14,095 nucleotides of DNA. It comes from Ignavibacteriales bacterium (GTDB lineage: Bacteria; Bacteroidota; Ignavibacteria; Ignavibacteriales; Melioribacteraceae). The position numbers and the translations under genes were made by a program. Positions within the stretch are counted from its first letter, which is position 1. Each line of letters opens with the position of its first letter. Positions 1 through 7,478 of this stretch are shown here, piece after piece. Location: positions 1-14,095 of the forward strand of contig JAGVBL010000100.1 in assembly GCA_020059785.1 (NCBI GenBank), read 5' to 3'. The notes under the pieces are model-generated. The model ran no database searches and was not told where the DNA came from. It saw only the letters and a list, made by a program, of their open reading frames with translations.

Positions 1-1
1 A

Positions 2-1036
2 ACCGGTTCGGGCGGTAGAGAATATTTACTTCTTTTTATGGGTCAAAGAAATTTTGCCGGAATGAATGATACGATTAAATATAATACCAACCAGGTTGAT
101 TCGGAGGATCTACGCAGAGCTAAAATGGTGGAAGCTTTAAAAGCCGGACTAACAAAATATATTTTTAAATCACCGGTTGCAGATAGAATGAAAATTACAT
201 TCACGGATGGAAATGGTGATTCCCCCGCAACAGAAATTACAGATGACTGGGATTCGTGGGTGTTCAGAACAAGTCTAAATACATCTCTTAGCGGACAGCA
301 GACAGCTAAACACGGAAATATCGGGAGCTCTATTTCAATAAATAGAATTACAGCAGAATCCAAAATTTATCTTTATGCATCATTTAATTATAACGAGAGT
401 AATTACGATTACGGAGATACAAAAATTACCAGTATTTCAAGAAGACAACACATGTCGGCTTCATACATCGGTTCAATTAGTGGGAACTTGTCATGGGGAT
501 TATGGTCATCTCTTACAAAATCAACTTACAGTAATTTAAGCCTGGCTTTTAGTATAGCACCCGGGATTGAATACAATTTCTTTCCTTATTCCGAAGCTAA
601 CCAGAGACAGTTCCGTGTGGAATACAGAATTAGTATGAACTATAATAAGTATGAACTGGAAACTATATATTTTAAGAAGCGGGAAACTCTGTTAAGTCAT
701 TTGTTACGCTTTTCGTTAGAGTTGATTGAACCATGGGGAAATGCCGGATTCCGATTAAGCGGTTCAAACTATCTTCACGATTTTAATCTCTATTCATTAA
801 GTACAGATGGATTTATTTCTGTTAGATTGCTAAAAGGATTTTCATTTGAAGTGCGCGGCGGATATTCAAAAATAAACAACCAGTTAGCACTGCCCCGCGG
901 TCGGGCATCACTTGATGAAGTATTATTAGCCAGGAAAGAAATTGCTACACAATATTCTTATAACTTTGGAATAGGTATTTCTTACTCATTCGGTTCAATT
1001 TATAATAATGCGGTTAACTCACGGTTTGGTGATTGA
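2..1036 (+). CDS. outer-membrane beta-barrel protein of unknown function (5' end cut off)
   Basis: The reading frame is open from base 2, so the gene begins before the window. An internal ATG at 38 is unlikely to be the true start, because the residues just before it (TGSGGREYLLLF) run smoothly into the following ones. At least 344 residues are visible. From about residue 85 onward the protein consists of alternating hydrophobic/polar strands rich in Tyr, Ser and Asn, separated by polar turns. It ends in a strand GIGISYSFGSIYNN followed by a short tail, as expected of a beta-barrel inserted in the outer membrane. The part before the barrel is a mixed segment with a charged helix (about EDLRRAKMVEALKAGLTKYI). 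I believe similar proteins are common in Bacteroidota/Ignavibacteria but know no assigned function. Its signal peptide and any operon partners would lie upstream of the window. The next gene is convergent. Confidence 0.75.
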   Translation, partial: TGSGGREYLLLFMGQRNFAGMNDTIKYNTNQVDSEDLRRAKMVEALKAGLTKYIFKSPVADRMKITFTDGNGDSPATEITDDWDSWVFRTSLNTSLSGQQTAKHGNIGSSISINRITAESKIYLYASFNYNESNYDYGDTKITSISRRQHMSASYIGSISGNLSWGLWSSLTKSTYSNLSLAFSIAPGIEYNFFPYSEANQRQFRVEYRISMNYNKYELETIYFKKRETLLSHLLRFSLELIEPWGNAGFRLSGSNYLHDFNLYSLSTDGFISVRLLKGFSFEVRGGYSKINNQLALPRGRASLDEVLLARKEIATQYSYNFGIGISYSFGSIYNNAVNSRFGD

Positions 1037-1045
1037 TACAACTTA

Positions 1046-1060
1046 TTAGCCGCCGGCTAA
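1046..1060. terminator. hairpin between convergent genes, possible weak terminator
   Basis: TTAGCC, loop GCC, GGCTAA forms a 6-bp stem in the 27-nt gap between the barrel gene and the convergent P1 peptidase gene. It would form in both transcripts. No T-run follows on either strand, so termination by this element alone is uncertain. Confidence 0.35.
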
Positions 1061-1063
1061 GAG

Positions 1064-2188
1064 TTAATTGCCATTATACTTTAGCAATAATTTTTTAACA
1101 CTATCAATAGAAATTGATTCGGCTATTCTTCCTTTGAATCCCATTATAGTTGTTGCTGCAAACAACGAGTTATAAATTGCTTCCTGTGTAGCTTCTTCTA
1201 CCGCCTGAAATAAAATTGTAATTGCATTGTTATCAATAAGATCCGGTATTTCATTTATTTGATTTACCGGTTCGTGAGGAATTTTATAAGCTGTAGAAAA
1301 TGCTATTGCATAATCTCCTGATCCGTTGGACATAACAGTAGTGGTACGTCCCATTCCAATAAATGATCGCTTTGCTAAACGCTTTAGGTTTTGTGTTGCA
1401 AGAGGTGCATCGGTAGCAATTACAATTATACATGAACCATCCTCCTTCCGCTTCACTTCTTCATGCTTTGTTTCTTTTGTGTACGGAATTCCATTTATAA
1501 TTAATTCCCTCCCGAAATTTGTCTGAACAAGTACTCCCACCGTGTAAGTTTTATTACCGATAGTTGCCAGTCTTGATGACGTTCCAATTCCCCCTTTTAA
1601 TCCGAATGCAACCGTACCGGTTCCTGCACCAACAGTTCCTTCTTCAACCGTTCCGGATTTTGCCAAAGTAATGGCATCAATAACATCCTGTTCTGTTACA
1701 TTCATTCCTCGTATATCGTTAAGATATCCGTCGTTAGTTTCTCCAACAACCGCATTAACCGAACGCACTTCTTCATTACCCGACAGATTCAATAAATAAT
1801 TTACTGTTGCCTTTAAGGCAGTGCCTACGCTCAATGTGTTTGTAAGAATTATAGGCGACTCAATATTCCCAAGTTCTTCAACCTGGGTATAGCCGGCTAA
1901 CTTTCCGAATCCGTTAAAAACATAAATTGCAGCCGGAACTTTTTCTTTGAATACATTACCATAATGTGGTAAAACAGCAGTAACACCGGTTCTTATATTC
2001 TCTCCCATAATTAGAGTTTTATGTCCTACCAGAACACCCGAAACATCTGTAATAGAATTTAATTTTCCTCGCTCCATAGTTCCTACATTAATTCCAATTT
2101 CTTTAGTACGGAATTTTTTGTTCATTTCCTGAGAATTAATAGTGTTTGAGAGTATTAAAACAAACAGAATTAAATATGCGTGTTTCAT
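1064..2188 (-). CDS. exported P1-family (DmpA/BapA-type) self-processing aminopeptidase
   Basis: This 374-residue protein matches the DmpA/BapA family, which removes N-terminal amino acids, including D- or beta-amino acids in some members, from small peptides or amides. Residues 1-20 (MKHAYLILFVLILSNTINSQ) form a signal peptide, so the enzyme should act in the periplasm or outside the cell; many family members are cytoplasmic. Family motifs are clear: ITDVSGVLVGHKT (46-58), RTGVTAVLP (66-74), NGFGKLAGYTQVEELG (92-107), ETNDGYLND (150-158), GAGTGTVAFGLKGGIGTSSR (187-206) and DGSCIIVIATDAPL (250-263). By analogy with BapA, autocleavage should fall between Gly251 and Ser252, leaving Ser252 as the N-terminal nucleophile of the beta chain. 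The Ser290-Gly-Asp292 triplet corresponds to the conserved partner residues. Length is typical for the family (about 350-380). The start is supported by GGGA about 8 nt upstream. The gene stands alone, divergent from alkD. The substrate cannot be told from sequence. Confidence 0.9.
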   Translation of the reverse strand: MKHAYLILFVLILSNTINSQEMNKKFRTKEIGINVGTMERGKLNSITDVSGVLVGHKTLIMGENIRTGVTAVLPHYGNVFKEKVPAAIYVFNGFGKLAGYTQVEELGNIESPIILTNTLSVGTALKATVNYLLNLSGNEEVRSVNAVVGETNDGYLNDIRGMNVTEQDVIDAITLAKSGTVEEGTVGAGTGTVAFGLKGGIGTSSRLATIGNKTYTVGVLVQTNFGRELIINGIPYTKETKHEEVKRKEDGSCIIVIATDAPLATQNLKRLAKRSFIGMGRTTTVMSNGSGDYAIAFSTAYKIPHEPVNQINEIPDLIDNNAITILFQAVEEATQEAIYNSLFAATTIMGFKGRIAESISIDSVKKLLLKYNGN

Positions 2189-2223
2189 TTTTATCCCGTT
2201 TTAATATTGATAGTAATTCATTA

Positions 2224-2252
2224 TTGAAAAGAATTAATATTAGTCTTAAGTT
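2224..2252 (+). promoter_or_regulatory. promoter of the alkD-like gene
   Basis: TTGAAA (2224-2229), a 17-nt spacer, then TAAGTT (2247-2252) followed by GG. This is the same layout and spacing as four other promoters in the window, and it points at the gene starting at 2316. The element TTAAGTTGGTATCAAA (2246-2261) resembles the -10 region of the DUF2975 and receptor promoters. I could not find an equally good promoter for the divergent P1 peptidase gene in this 127-nt gap. Confidence 0.6.
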
Positions 2253-2315
2253 GGTATCAAATGTAAATAAACAAAATCTCTTTTTCGAATCTCTTTTCAA
2301 TAGGGAAATTGATAA

Positions 2316-2993
2316 ATGACAGTAAAAGAAATTTTAGCGGAGCTTAAGAAAAATGGAAGTGAATACAACCGTCAAGGAATGAAGCGATTCGGTATTAATG
2401 TTGATAAAGCATTCGGTGTGAATGTTCCTGTTATGAGAAAATTAGCTAAAAAGATTGGTAGAAATCACGCGCTCGCATTGAAACTGTGGGAAAGTGGTTA
2501 TCACGAAGCTCGTCATGTTGCAACAATGATCGCTGATCCAAAGCTGACTACTAAAACACTTATGAATAAATGGGTTAAGGATTTCAATTCATGGGATATT
2601 GTAGACGGGTCGTGTTCAAACTTATTTCGCAAAACCGATCATGCTTATGAAATGATTCCACGATGGGCAAAGAGTAATGCAGAATTTGTACGCCGGACCG
2701 CTTTTTCGATGATTGCCTATGTAACTGTTCATGATAAAAAAAGAAGTGATGAAGAGTTTCTCCAGTTCTTTCCGCTAATAAAAAAATATTCAACCGACGA
2801 AAGAAATTTTGTAAAGAAAGCAGTCAACTGGTCGCTAAGACAAATTGGTAAAAGAAGTCCATTCCTTAGAGAACACGCTATTAAACTTGCAGAAGAAATT
2901 AAAATGATTGATTCAAAATCTGCGCGGTGGATTGCGAATGATGCGTTGCGAGAGTTGACAAACCCTAAAACGTTTATACGAAACAATATGTGA
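2316..2993 (+). CDS. AlkD-like DNA alkylation repair protein (HEAT-like repeats)
   Basis: The 225-residue protein belongs to the AlkD family of DNA glycosylases, which excise positively charged alkylated bases such as N3-methyladenine and N7-methylguanine without flipping the base. It is a chain of short antiparallel helices, as in HEAT-like repeats. Residues corresponding to the AlkD active cleft are visible: Trp93 and Asp97 in NSWDIVDGS (Trp109 and Asp113 of the Bacillus enzyme), Arg127 in VRRTAF, and Trp172 in KKAVNWSLRQIGKRSP. Length is close to the family norm of about 220-240. The start has AGGG upstream at a usable distance. Its stop overlaps the possible GTG start of the next gene, so the two are probably co-transcribed. 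Whether it is a true glycosylase or a binding-only paralogue is not settled by sequence, but the conserved Asp favours activity. Confidence 0.9.
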   Translation: MTVKEILAELKKNGSEYNRQGMKRFGINVDKAFGVNVPVMRKLAKKIGRNHALALKLWESGYHEARHVATMIADPKLTTKTLMNKWVKDFNSWDIVDGSCSNLFRKTDHAYEMIPRWAKSNAEFVRRTAFSMIAYVTVHDKKRSDEEFLQFFPLIKKYSTDERNFVKKAVNWSLRQIGKRSPFLREHAIKLAEEIKMIDSKSARWIANDALRELTNPKTFIRNNM

Positions 2994-3535
2994 ATAAAAT
3001 GAAAACTGAAAAACCACTCTTCTTCGAAGAGGAAAGATTGAACCAGAAATGGAATCTGTTTTTAATTACTCCGGTTTGTGTCGGGTTTATTTTGTTTCAG
3101 ATCTATTCTCTTTACAGTCAACTGATTTTAAAACAACCGGTCGGCTCAGATCCGCTGTCGGATACATGGCTGATTGTAATGTCGTTCATTGTTATTCCTT
3201 TAATGATTTTTCTAATGTGGCTCTTTTATGTTATGACACTTACGGTAAAAGTGGATAACAAAAAAATTTTCATTCGTTTTTACCCGATCATGAAAAGAGA
3301 AGTTATTATCGAAGATATAGCTTCGTTCGAAATAAAAGAATTTAATCCGATCATCGATTTTGGCGGTTGGGGATTACGTTATTCGATACGATGGAAAACA
3401 ACGGGTTATATTATGAAAGGGAAGGTTGGCGTTCACATACATCTGAAAAACGGAAAAAATCTGCTGATCAGTTCCGAAAGAGCTGATGAGTTGTATCGTG
3501 TTATAAAGAATATTACCCAGGGACCGCAAAAGTAA
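2990..3535 (+). CDS. small membrane protein with PH-like C-terminal domain
   Basis: A 181-residue protein with two predicted membrane helices (about residues 23-45 and 60-84, the second rich in Ile, Met, Leu and Phe). A soluble beta-rich domain of about 90 residues follows (VKVDNKKIFIRFYP through ISSERADELYRVIKNI). This arrangement, two helices followed by a PH-like beta domain ending in a helix, is common in small bacterial membrane proteins of unknown function. The GGWGLRYSIRWKTTGY and GVHIHLKNGKNLLISSERAD stretches are typical of that fold. Translation may begin at GTG 2990, overlapping the alkD stop by 4 nt (GTGA), or at ATG 2999; neither has a strong ribosome binding site. Coupling to alkD suggests one transcript but not a shared job. 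No function is proposed. Confidence 0.75.
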   Translation: MNKMKTEKPLFFEEERLNQKWNLFLITPVCVGFILFQIYSLYSQLILKQPVGSDPLSDTWLIVMSFIVIPLMIFLMWLFYVMTLTVKVDNKKIFIRFYPIMKREVIIEDIASFEIKEFNPIIDFGGWGLRYSIRWKTTGYIMKGKVGVHIHLKNGKNLLISSERADELYRVIKNITQGPQK

Positions 3536-3556
3536 ATTAATTAATATAATAGAACT

Positions 3557-3596
3557 CGCGGATTTCACGGATCAAACAGATTTTCGCGGATTTTTT
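3557..3596 (+). repeat. degenerate GGATT-unit repeat in an intergenic gap
   Basis: Four imperfect units of 9-10 nt: CGCGGATTT, CACGGATCA, AACAGATTTT, CGCGGATTTTTT. The GA dinucleotides sit 9, 9 and 10 nt apart. The repeat fills most of the 84-nt gap between two convergent genes. A related array in opposite orientation is at 12409-12448. It contains no good hairpin, so it is not an obvious terminator. Confidence 0.55.
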
Positions 3597-3619
3597 AGTT
3601 GATTACTTTTGCGACTGTT

Positions 3620-3883
3620 TCACTCATTCTGCACTTCAAGTTCAACAAGTTTGGAAGATACGCCCGGCAGTACCGAAACTTTTCTGGCAAGCTCATTGTT
3701 TTGTTCTTCTGTCCCGCAAATCTCAAGTATCAATAATCCAGAATCAGAGCAGTTATCAAGAACGCCATCGTGCAGACCCAAACGAGTTTTAATTGTGCAT
3801 CCCCACCCGGTTAATATCTGCTGAACCTTAACAGCAGAATCTTTTCTGTTGCCGATTAAAATTAAAAGAATCGATTTTTTCAT
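3620..3883 (-). CDS. small ACT-like protein resembling TM1266 / iron-only hydrogenase system regulator
   Basis: From ATG 3883 the protein has 87 residues, beginning MKKSILLILIGNRKDSAVKV. The pattern is beta-strand, 'NR-(x)-SA-KVQQIL' helix, two strands (CTIKTRLGL, SGLLILEICG), a helix (EEQNNELARKV) and a last strand ending in LPGVSSKLVELE. This order and the NR..S...V..IL, R.G and PGV motifs match the small ACT-like family of TM1266, often annotated as iron-only hydrogenase system regulator. I see no hydrogenase gene in the window, so a link to hydrogenase maturation is only a family association. The longer frame to 3916 adds 11 residues, but the internal start is preferred because GAGG lies 5 nt before it. 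The gene stands alone, convergent with the PH-like membrane protein. Confidence 0.7.
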   Translation of the reverse strand: MKKSILLILIGNRKDSAVKVQQILTGWGCTIKTRLGLHDGVLDNCSDSGLLILEICGTEEQNNELARKVSVLPGVSSKLVELEVQNE

Positions 3884-3888
3884 TTCAA

Positions 3889-3892
3889 CCTC
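3889..3892 (-). promoter_or_regulatory. ribosome binding site deciding the start at 3883
   Basis: On the minus strand GAGG is followed by TTGAA and ATG, a spacing of 5 nt. This supports translation from 3883 rather than from the upstream in-frame ATG at 3916. Confidence 0.65.
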
Positions 3893-3989
3893 AATTTCGT
3901 AAAAGTACAAGCCCAAAATAACTAAAAAATGTTAAAAACGATAAATATTGAGTATAGGAAATTATTTATTGATAAACAGTAAAAATATC

Positions 3990-4018
3990 TTGACAAAAGG
4001 AAAACAATTTATTAGGTT
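3990..4018 (+). promoter_or_regulatory. promoter of the DUF2975/HTH pair
   Basis: A perfect TTGACA (3990-3995), 17 nt, then TAGGTT (4013-4018). The element ATTAGGTTGATATCAGAAAA at 4011-4030 recurs at 4883-4902 with one mismatch, upstream of the receptor gene. Within it TGATATCA is a perfect 8-bp palindrome just after the -10. The rest of the 176-nt gap (3884-4059) shows no gene. Confidence 0.7.
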
Positions 4019-4059
4019 GATATCAGAAAATCAGTTGTAAGATTAATAGAGGGGTTAAA

Positions 4060-4635
4060 ATGAAATCATTAAAAGAAAACTGGATCGTAAAAACAGTCTA
4101 TGCATATCTGGATCTGATCCTTAAGTTATTTCCTATTCTTGTCTTAATATTTCTTTTTGAGATTATATGGAAAGCCGTAGCAATTGGAAGGACTACACTT
4201 GAAGAAATTGATTATTTCAAGATACTTAGCAATAATCCGGCGCTTTTGAACTCGAGTAATATCTGGCTGGTATTGTTAATCCTTCTGATGGACGTTATAA
4301 TTCTCTGTAGTCTTTACATCTCTTTGAGAAAACTAACAGCCTTTATCAAAAATGTTTTTGAAGAAAATCCATTTATTGAAGAAAACGGTAAGTATCTTAA
4401 GTTCGTCGGTATAATTACAATTATACTTACGTTTATCTACCATTTGTCCAAAGTAATAAGTATGCCGGGCATTTCACTACCGGTTTCCTTTTTTACAAAT
4501 TTGTTGGTTAAGTTATCAAATCTTATCGGAATTATTTTTAATCCCTTCTTAATCATTGGTATGTTTGTATTTGTCATCGGAGAGATAATAGTTCATGCAG
4601 CAAAACTAAAACAAGAAAACGACTTAACCGTGTGA
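4060..4635 (+). CDS. DUF2975 family membrane protein
   Basis: A 191-residue integral membrane protein with four hydrophobic helices, roughly at residues 16-38, 67-88, 113-132 and 152-178. The segment between helices 2 and 3 reads SLRKLTAFIKNVFEENPFIEENGKYLKFVG. That 'F..NPF..EN...L' motif is characteristic of DUF2975 proteins (compare YoaS of Bacillus subtilis). The molecular role of the family is unknown. The start is well supported by AGAGGGG (4048-4054) 5 nt before the ATG. It is followed after 9 nt by a small Cro/C1-type regulator, the usual partner of DUF2975 genes, so the two probably work as a unit, with the membrane protein perhaps influencing the regulator. That coupling is inference from conserved pairing. 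Confidence 0.82.
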   Translation: MKSLKENWIVKTVYAYLDLILKLFPILVLIFLFEIIWKAVAIGRTTLEEIDYFKILSNNPALLNSSNIWLVLLILLMDVIILCSLYISLRKLTAFIKNVFEENPFIEENGKYLKFVGIITIILTFIYHLSKVISMPGISLPVSFFTNLLVKLSNLIGIIFNPFLIIGMFVFVIGEIIVHAAKLKQENDLTV

Positions 4636-4644
4636 GGCGACTAT

Positions 4645-4860
4645 ATGATAAGAGTAAACCTTGATGTTATGATGGCAAAACGAAAAATGAGTTTAACCGA
4701 ATTAGCAGAAAAGGTGAACATTACAATGGCAAACCTTTCCGTTCTAAAAACCGAGAAGGCACGGGCTATTCGTTTTTCAACACTTGATGCAATTTGTAAA
4801 GTGCTCGATTGTCAACCGGGCGATATATTAGAGTATTTACCTGACGAAGGGAAAAAATAA
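4645..4860 (+). CDS. small Cro/C1-type HTH regulator (YozG-like)
   Basis: A 71-residue protein that is almost entirely one Cro/C1-type helix-turn-helix domain. The sequence MAKRKMSLTELAEKVNITMANLSVLKTEKARAIRFSTLDAICKVLDCQPGDILEY shows helix 2 (SLTELAEKVNI), the recognition helix (TMANLSVLKTEK) and the closing CKVLDCQPGDILEY typical of the HTH_26 subgroup. It has no ligand or dimerisation domain. The Shine-Dalgarno GAGG (4634-4637) overlaps the stop of the DUF2975 gene, 7 nt before the ATG, so translation is probably coupled. As DNA-binding partner it is a candidate to act on its own promoter at 3990-4030 and on the near-identical element before the receptor gene; that is a hypothesis. Confidence 0.88.
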   Translation: MIRVNLDVMMAKRKMSLTELAEKVNITMANLSVLKTEKARAIRFSTLDAICKVLDCQPGDILEYLPDEGKK

Positions 4861-4861
4861 A

Positions 4862-4890
4862 TTGAAATTTTATTTATAAAAGATTAGGTT
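4862..4890 (+). promoter_or_regulatory. promoter of the TonB-receptor-like gene
   Basis: TTGAAA (4862-4867) begins one base after the stop of the HTH gene. After 17 nt comes TAGGTT (4885-4890). The 20-nt element at 4883-4902 copies the one at 4011-4030 with a single T to G change. Transcription from here would give a leader of about 80 nt before the ATG at 4980. In that leader GAAAG (4916-4920) and CTTTC (4931-4935) could pair weakly. Confidence 0.65.
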
Positions 4891-4979
4891 GATAGCAGAA
4901 AAAGAAACTATTTAGGAAAGGACATTAGAGCTTTCTACTTTTTATATAACTCATAATCGAACAAAACTCAGGGGGAAAA

Positions 4980-7391
4980 ATGAAGTCCCGCGTATTATTC
5001 TTCTCATTTATTTTATTCGTCGCCTCTTTTAATTTAGCTCAAAACAAATCTCAGAAATTCAGTTTAATAGGAACAGTCGTAGATTTCAAGTCGAATGAAC
5101 CACTTGTTGGTGTATCTGTACTGGTTATTTCGAGAGAAAGCGGAAGTCAGATTGCGGGTGCAGCTTCTGATAACAAAGGGAATTTCAACGTAGAAAATAT
5201 TCCCGAAGAAAAAGTTAAAGTTCGATTTTCAATGGTCGGTTATCAGTCTCAATTAATCGATTCTGTTGACATTTCGAAATCATCGCGTATCGGACTTATT
5301 AAATTGCTGGGAACAACAATCGATCTACCCGAGGTTGTTGTTAAAGCAATTAAACCGGTTATTGAATTTTATGCAGACCGACAGGTTATTAACATGGATC
5401 GTCTTCCCGGTAATGCCGGATCTGTTACCGATGCGCTTAAAAACTCCGGACTTGTGGAGGTAGAACCTTCTACAAATAAAATTACTGTCCGGGGTCAACC
5501 GATAAAAATTAAAATGGACGGACACGAATATAACATGCCCGCAGAAATGCTTGCACAATTACCCGCTACCATGATTGATCAGGTTGAAGTGGTTCTTGCG
5601 CCAGGAGCAAAGGAGAGTGCGGAAGGGGGAACATATATTCTGAACCTTATTACAAAAAGAGAAACATTCAGCAACTCAAGCGGCATGGTAAATCTAAGCA
5701 CTTCATCTAATAAAAACAGTTACGGCGGTGCTTACCTTAATTATAAAGTTGATAAGTTCAATTTCTTCGGACAGGCATACGGAAGTTATTTCGCAATGAA
5801 AAATTTGAATGAATCCGAGCGATATGTTTACACAAGCCCTAATATGTATTATCAGAAAACAATAGGGGATGGTAAAAACACTTTTTATTCCGGCTACTTC
5901 AAGTTCGGTTTCGATTATGATTTTGATGAGAATAACTCAATGACATTTTTCACAACTTATAATGGTTATAAGTACAATTCAAAGAACGATGGCAACTCAT
6001 TTGTCAATAATCAAAGCAATATTTTTCAATACAGCTACAACAGGATAGGGAATAACGTTGGTGTTAATAACAGTCTTTCTTTCTATGGGTTCTATAAGAA
6101 GAAATTCGCAACCAAAGGAAACGAACTTACATTTGATGCTATGCTTACACTTTTTGGTAACCCAACAAATGCAGACATGAATCTAAAGTATAGTAATAAA
6201 ATCAATGCACCGCAGCTCCAGAAAAGTAATTCAGACGTTAATGCAAAAACATTAATCCTAAAAGCCGATTATGTCCTTCCAATTAACCTCAACAGACTGG
6301 AAGCCGGATACAATCTTACATACAGAACCAGAACCAATTATTACTCAGTTGAGGATTATATGTATCAATTCTCTGCATGGAGAGATAGTCTTAACCTTAG
6401 CAACGAATTCCGTTATAACGAATTAATCAATGCTCTCTATGCATCGTATGCACATAAATTAGGTGACTTTGATGTTAAATTTGGACTGAGAAGCGAGTAC
6501 CTGAATACAAAAGGAAATCAGGTAACACAGAATATCGAATTCTCCGAAAACTTTTTAAGCTTCTTCCCCAATCTTAATGTAAGTTACAAGATAAGTGATT
6601 TATTCCAGCTTTCGTTTAATGTATTCAGAAGGGTTACATATCCGCAGATATTTTACATTAATCCATTCAGACAGTACACTGGACCGAATACATTTTTTGC
6701 CGGTAATCCTAAATTGAAACCGACATACCTCAATTCGTATGCAATTAATCTCTCGCAATATCTTAGCGTGTTTTACAATTATACAACCGGTAGTTTTACT
6801 TCTGCAATGGCAACCGAGAACGATTCAACAATCGTTTCCACTTTCCTCAATCTCAATAGCGAAAAAGCTTACGGCGTTAATCTTACATTACCATACTACA
6901 ACTCGCCCATGATGCCGTTTCATCTTCCGGATTTTATAAGTTCGTTTTACGTTTCTTTTAATTACAGGTATGCCAAGCAATCGGGGCAATACCTTGCAGA
7001 GGATTTATCATTAACAAATAAAACATATACGCTCAATGCTAATCTTGGTCTAAAACTCTGGTACGATATTGATGCAAATATTTCTTTATACTACATGCCC
7101 AAAATTGAAAATAGAAGAACAATAAGAAGTGAAATGAAAAACGTTTCTCTATATTTTAACAAAATGTTTATGGATAGAAAATTACGCGTATATATTATGA
7201 TTAATGATGTTCTTAACGCTCAAAGAGGAAATAATGAATCGATTGGCGGGAACTACTATACAAGAAGTTATTACGAGATGCGTAACAGCCGGAGTATAGG
7301 AATTGGAATTTCGTATATGTTTAATGACTATAAAGAAAGACGCGATAGAAATATTGACGACGGAAGAGATGCTGCGAATAGAGGATTTTAG
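4980..7391 (+). CDS. TonB-dependent-receptor-like outer-membrane beta-barrel protein with carboxypeptidase-regulatory domain
   Basis: An 803-residue outer-membrane protein. Residues 1-20 are a signal peptide (MKSRVLFFSFILFVASFNLA). Residues about 27-110 form a carboxypeptidase-regulatory-like Ig fold (LIGTVVDFKSNEPLVGVSVLV ... DNKGNFNVENIPEEKVKVRFSMVGYQS). Residues about 115-228 resemble a receptor plug (DALKNSGLVEVEPSTNKITVRGQ, QLPATMIDQVEVVLAPGAKESAEGGTYILNLITKR). From about 230 to the end is a large beta-barrel rich in Tyr, Asn and Phe, of the type called outer-membrane beta-barrel family 3 in Bacteroidota. The tail after the last strand is short and charged (KERRDRNIDDGRDAANRGF). I see no clear TonB box, so energy-coupled import is uncertain, and the substrate is unknown. 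The start has AGGGGG (4970-4975) 4 nt upstream. No SusD-like gene adjoins it. It has its own promoter and terminator, so it is probably a single-gene transcript. Confidence 0.88.
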   Translation: MKSRVLFFSFILFVASFNLAQNKSQKFSLIGTVVDFKSNEPLVGVSVLVISRESGSQIAGAASDNKGNFNVENIPEEKVKVRFSMVGYQSQLIDSVDISKSSRIGLIKLLGTTIDLPEVVVKAIKPVIEFYADRQVINMDRLPGNAGSVTDALKNSGLVEVEPSTNKITVRGQPIKIKMDGHEYNMPAEMLAQLPATMIDQVEVVLAPGAKESAEGGTYILNLITKRETFSNSSGMVNLSTSSNKNSYGGAYLNYKVDKFNFFGQAYGSYFAMKNLNESERYVYTSPNMYYQKTIGDGKNTFYSGYFKFGFDYDFDENNSMTFFTTYNGYKYNSKNDGNSFVNNQSNIFQYSYNRIGNNVGVNNSLSFYGFYKKKFATKGNELTFDAMLTLFGNPTNADMNLKYSNKINAPQLQKSNSDVNAKTLILKADYVLPINLNRLEAGYNLTYRTRTNYYSVEDYMYQFSAWRDSLNLSNEFRYNELINALYASYAHKLGDFDVKFGLRSEYLNTKGNQVTQNIEFSENFLSFFPNLNVSYKISDLFQLSFNVFRRVTYPQIFYINPFRQYTGPNTFFAGNPKLKPTYLNSYAINLSQYLSVFYNYTTGSFTSAMATENDSTIVSTFLNLNSEKAYGVNLTLPYYNSPMMPFHLPDFISSFYVSFNYRYAKQSGQYLAEDLSLTNKTYTLNANLGLKLWYDIDANISLYYMPKIENRRTIRSEMKNVSLYFNKMFMDRKLRVYIMINDVLNAQRGNNESIGGNYYTRSYYEMRNSRSIGIGISYMFNDYKERRDRNIDDGRDAANRGF

Positions 7392-7427
7392 TTTATTGAT
7401 CGCATTTAGGTAAAACAACAATTTTGC

Positions 7428-7453
7428 AAACCCGGCTTTGTCCGGGTTTTTTT
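7428..7453 (+). terminator. intrinsic terminator after the receptor gene
   Basis: AAACCCGG (7428-7435), loop CTTTGT (7436-7441), CCGGGTTT (7442-7449) gives an 8-bp stem followed by more T residues to 7453. It lies 37 nt after the receptor stop and separates that gene from the arginine cluster. Confidence 0.9.
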
Positions 7454-7478
7454 ATTGCCCCGCAGCATAAAAATAATT

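Noticed and set aside
38..1036. ATG 38 as the true start of the first gene
   Set aside because: The frame is open to the window edge and the residues before Met38's codon continue the protein sensibly; there is no ribosome binding site before 38 and no signal peptide after it.
2255..2260. TTGATA on the minus strand as -35 of the P1 peptidase gene
   Set aside because: At 17 nt the expected -10 is TTAATT, which does not fit the pattern of the other promoters; the promoter of that gene remains unassigned.
3609..3824. 71-residue open frame on the plus strand opposite the ACT-like gene
   Set aside because: The minus-strand frame has a good ribosome binding site and a recognisable fold pattern; this one is low in structure, Ser/Pro rich, and is its shadow.
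3929..3982. 17-residue open frame in the gap before the DUF2975 gene
   Set aside because: No ribosome binding site, very short, and AT-rich composition explains it.
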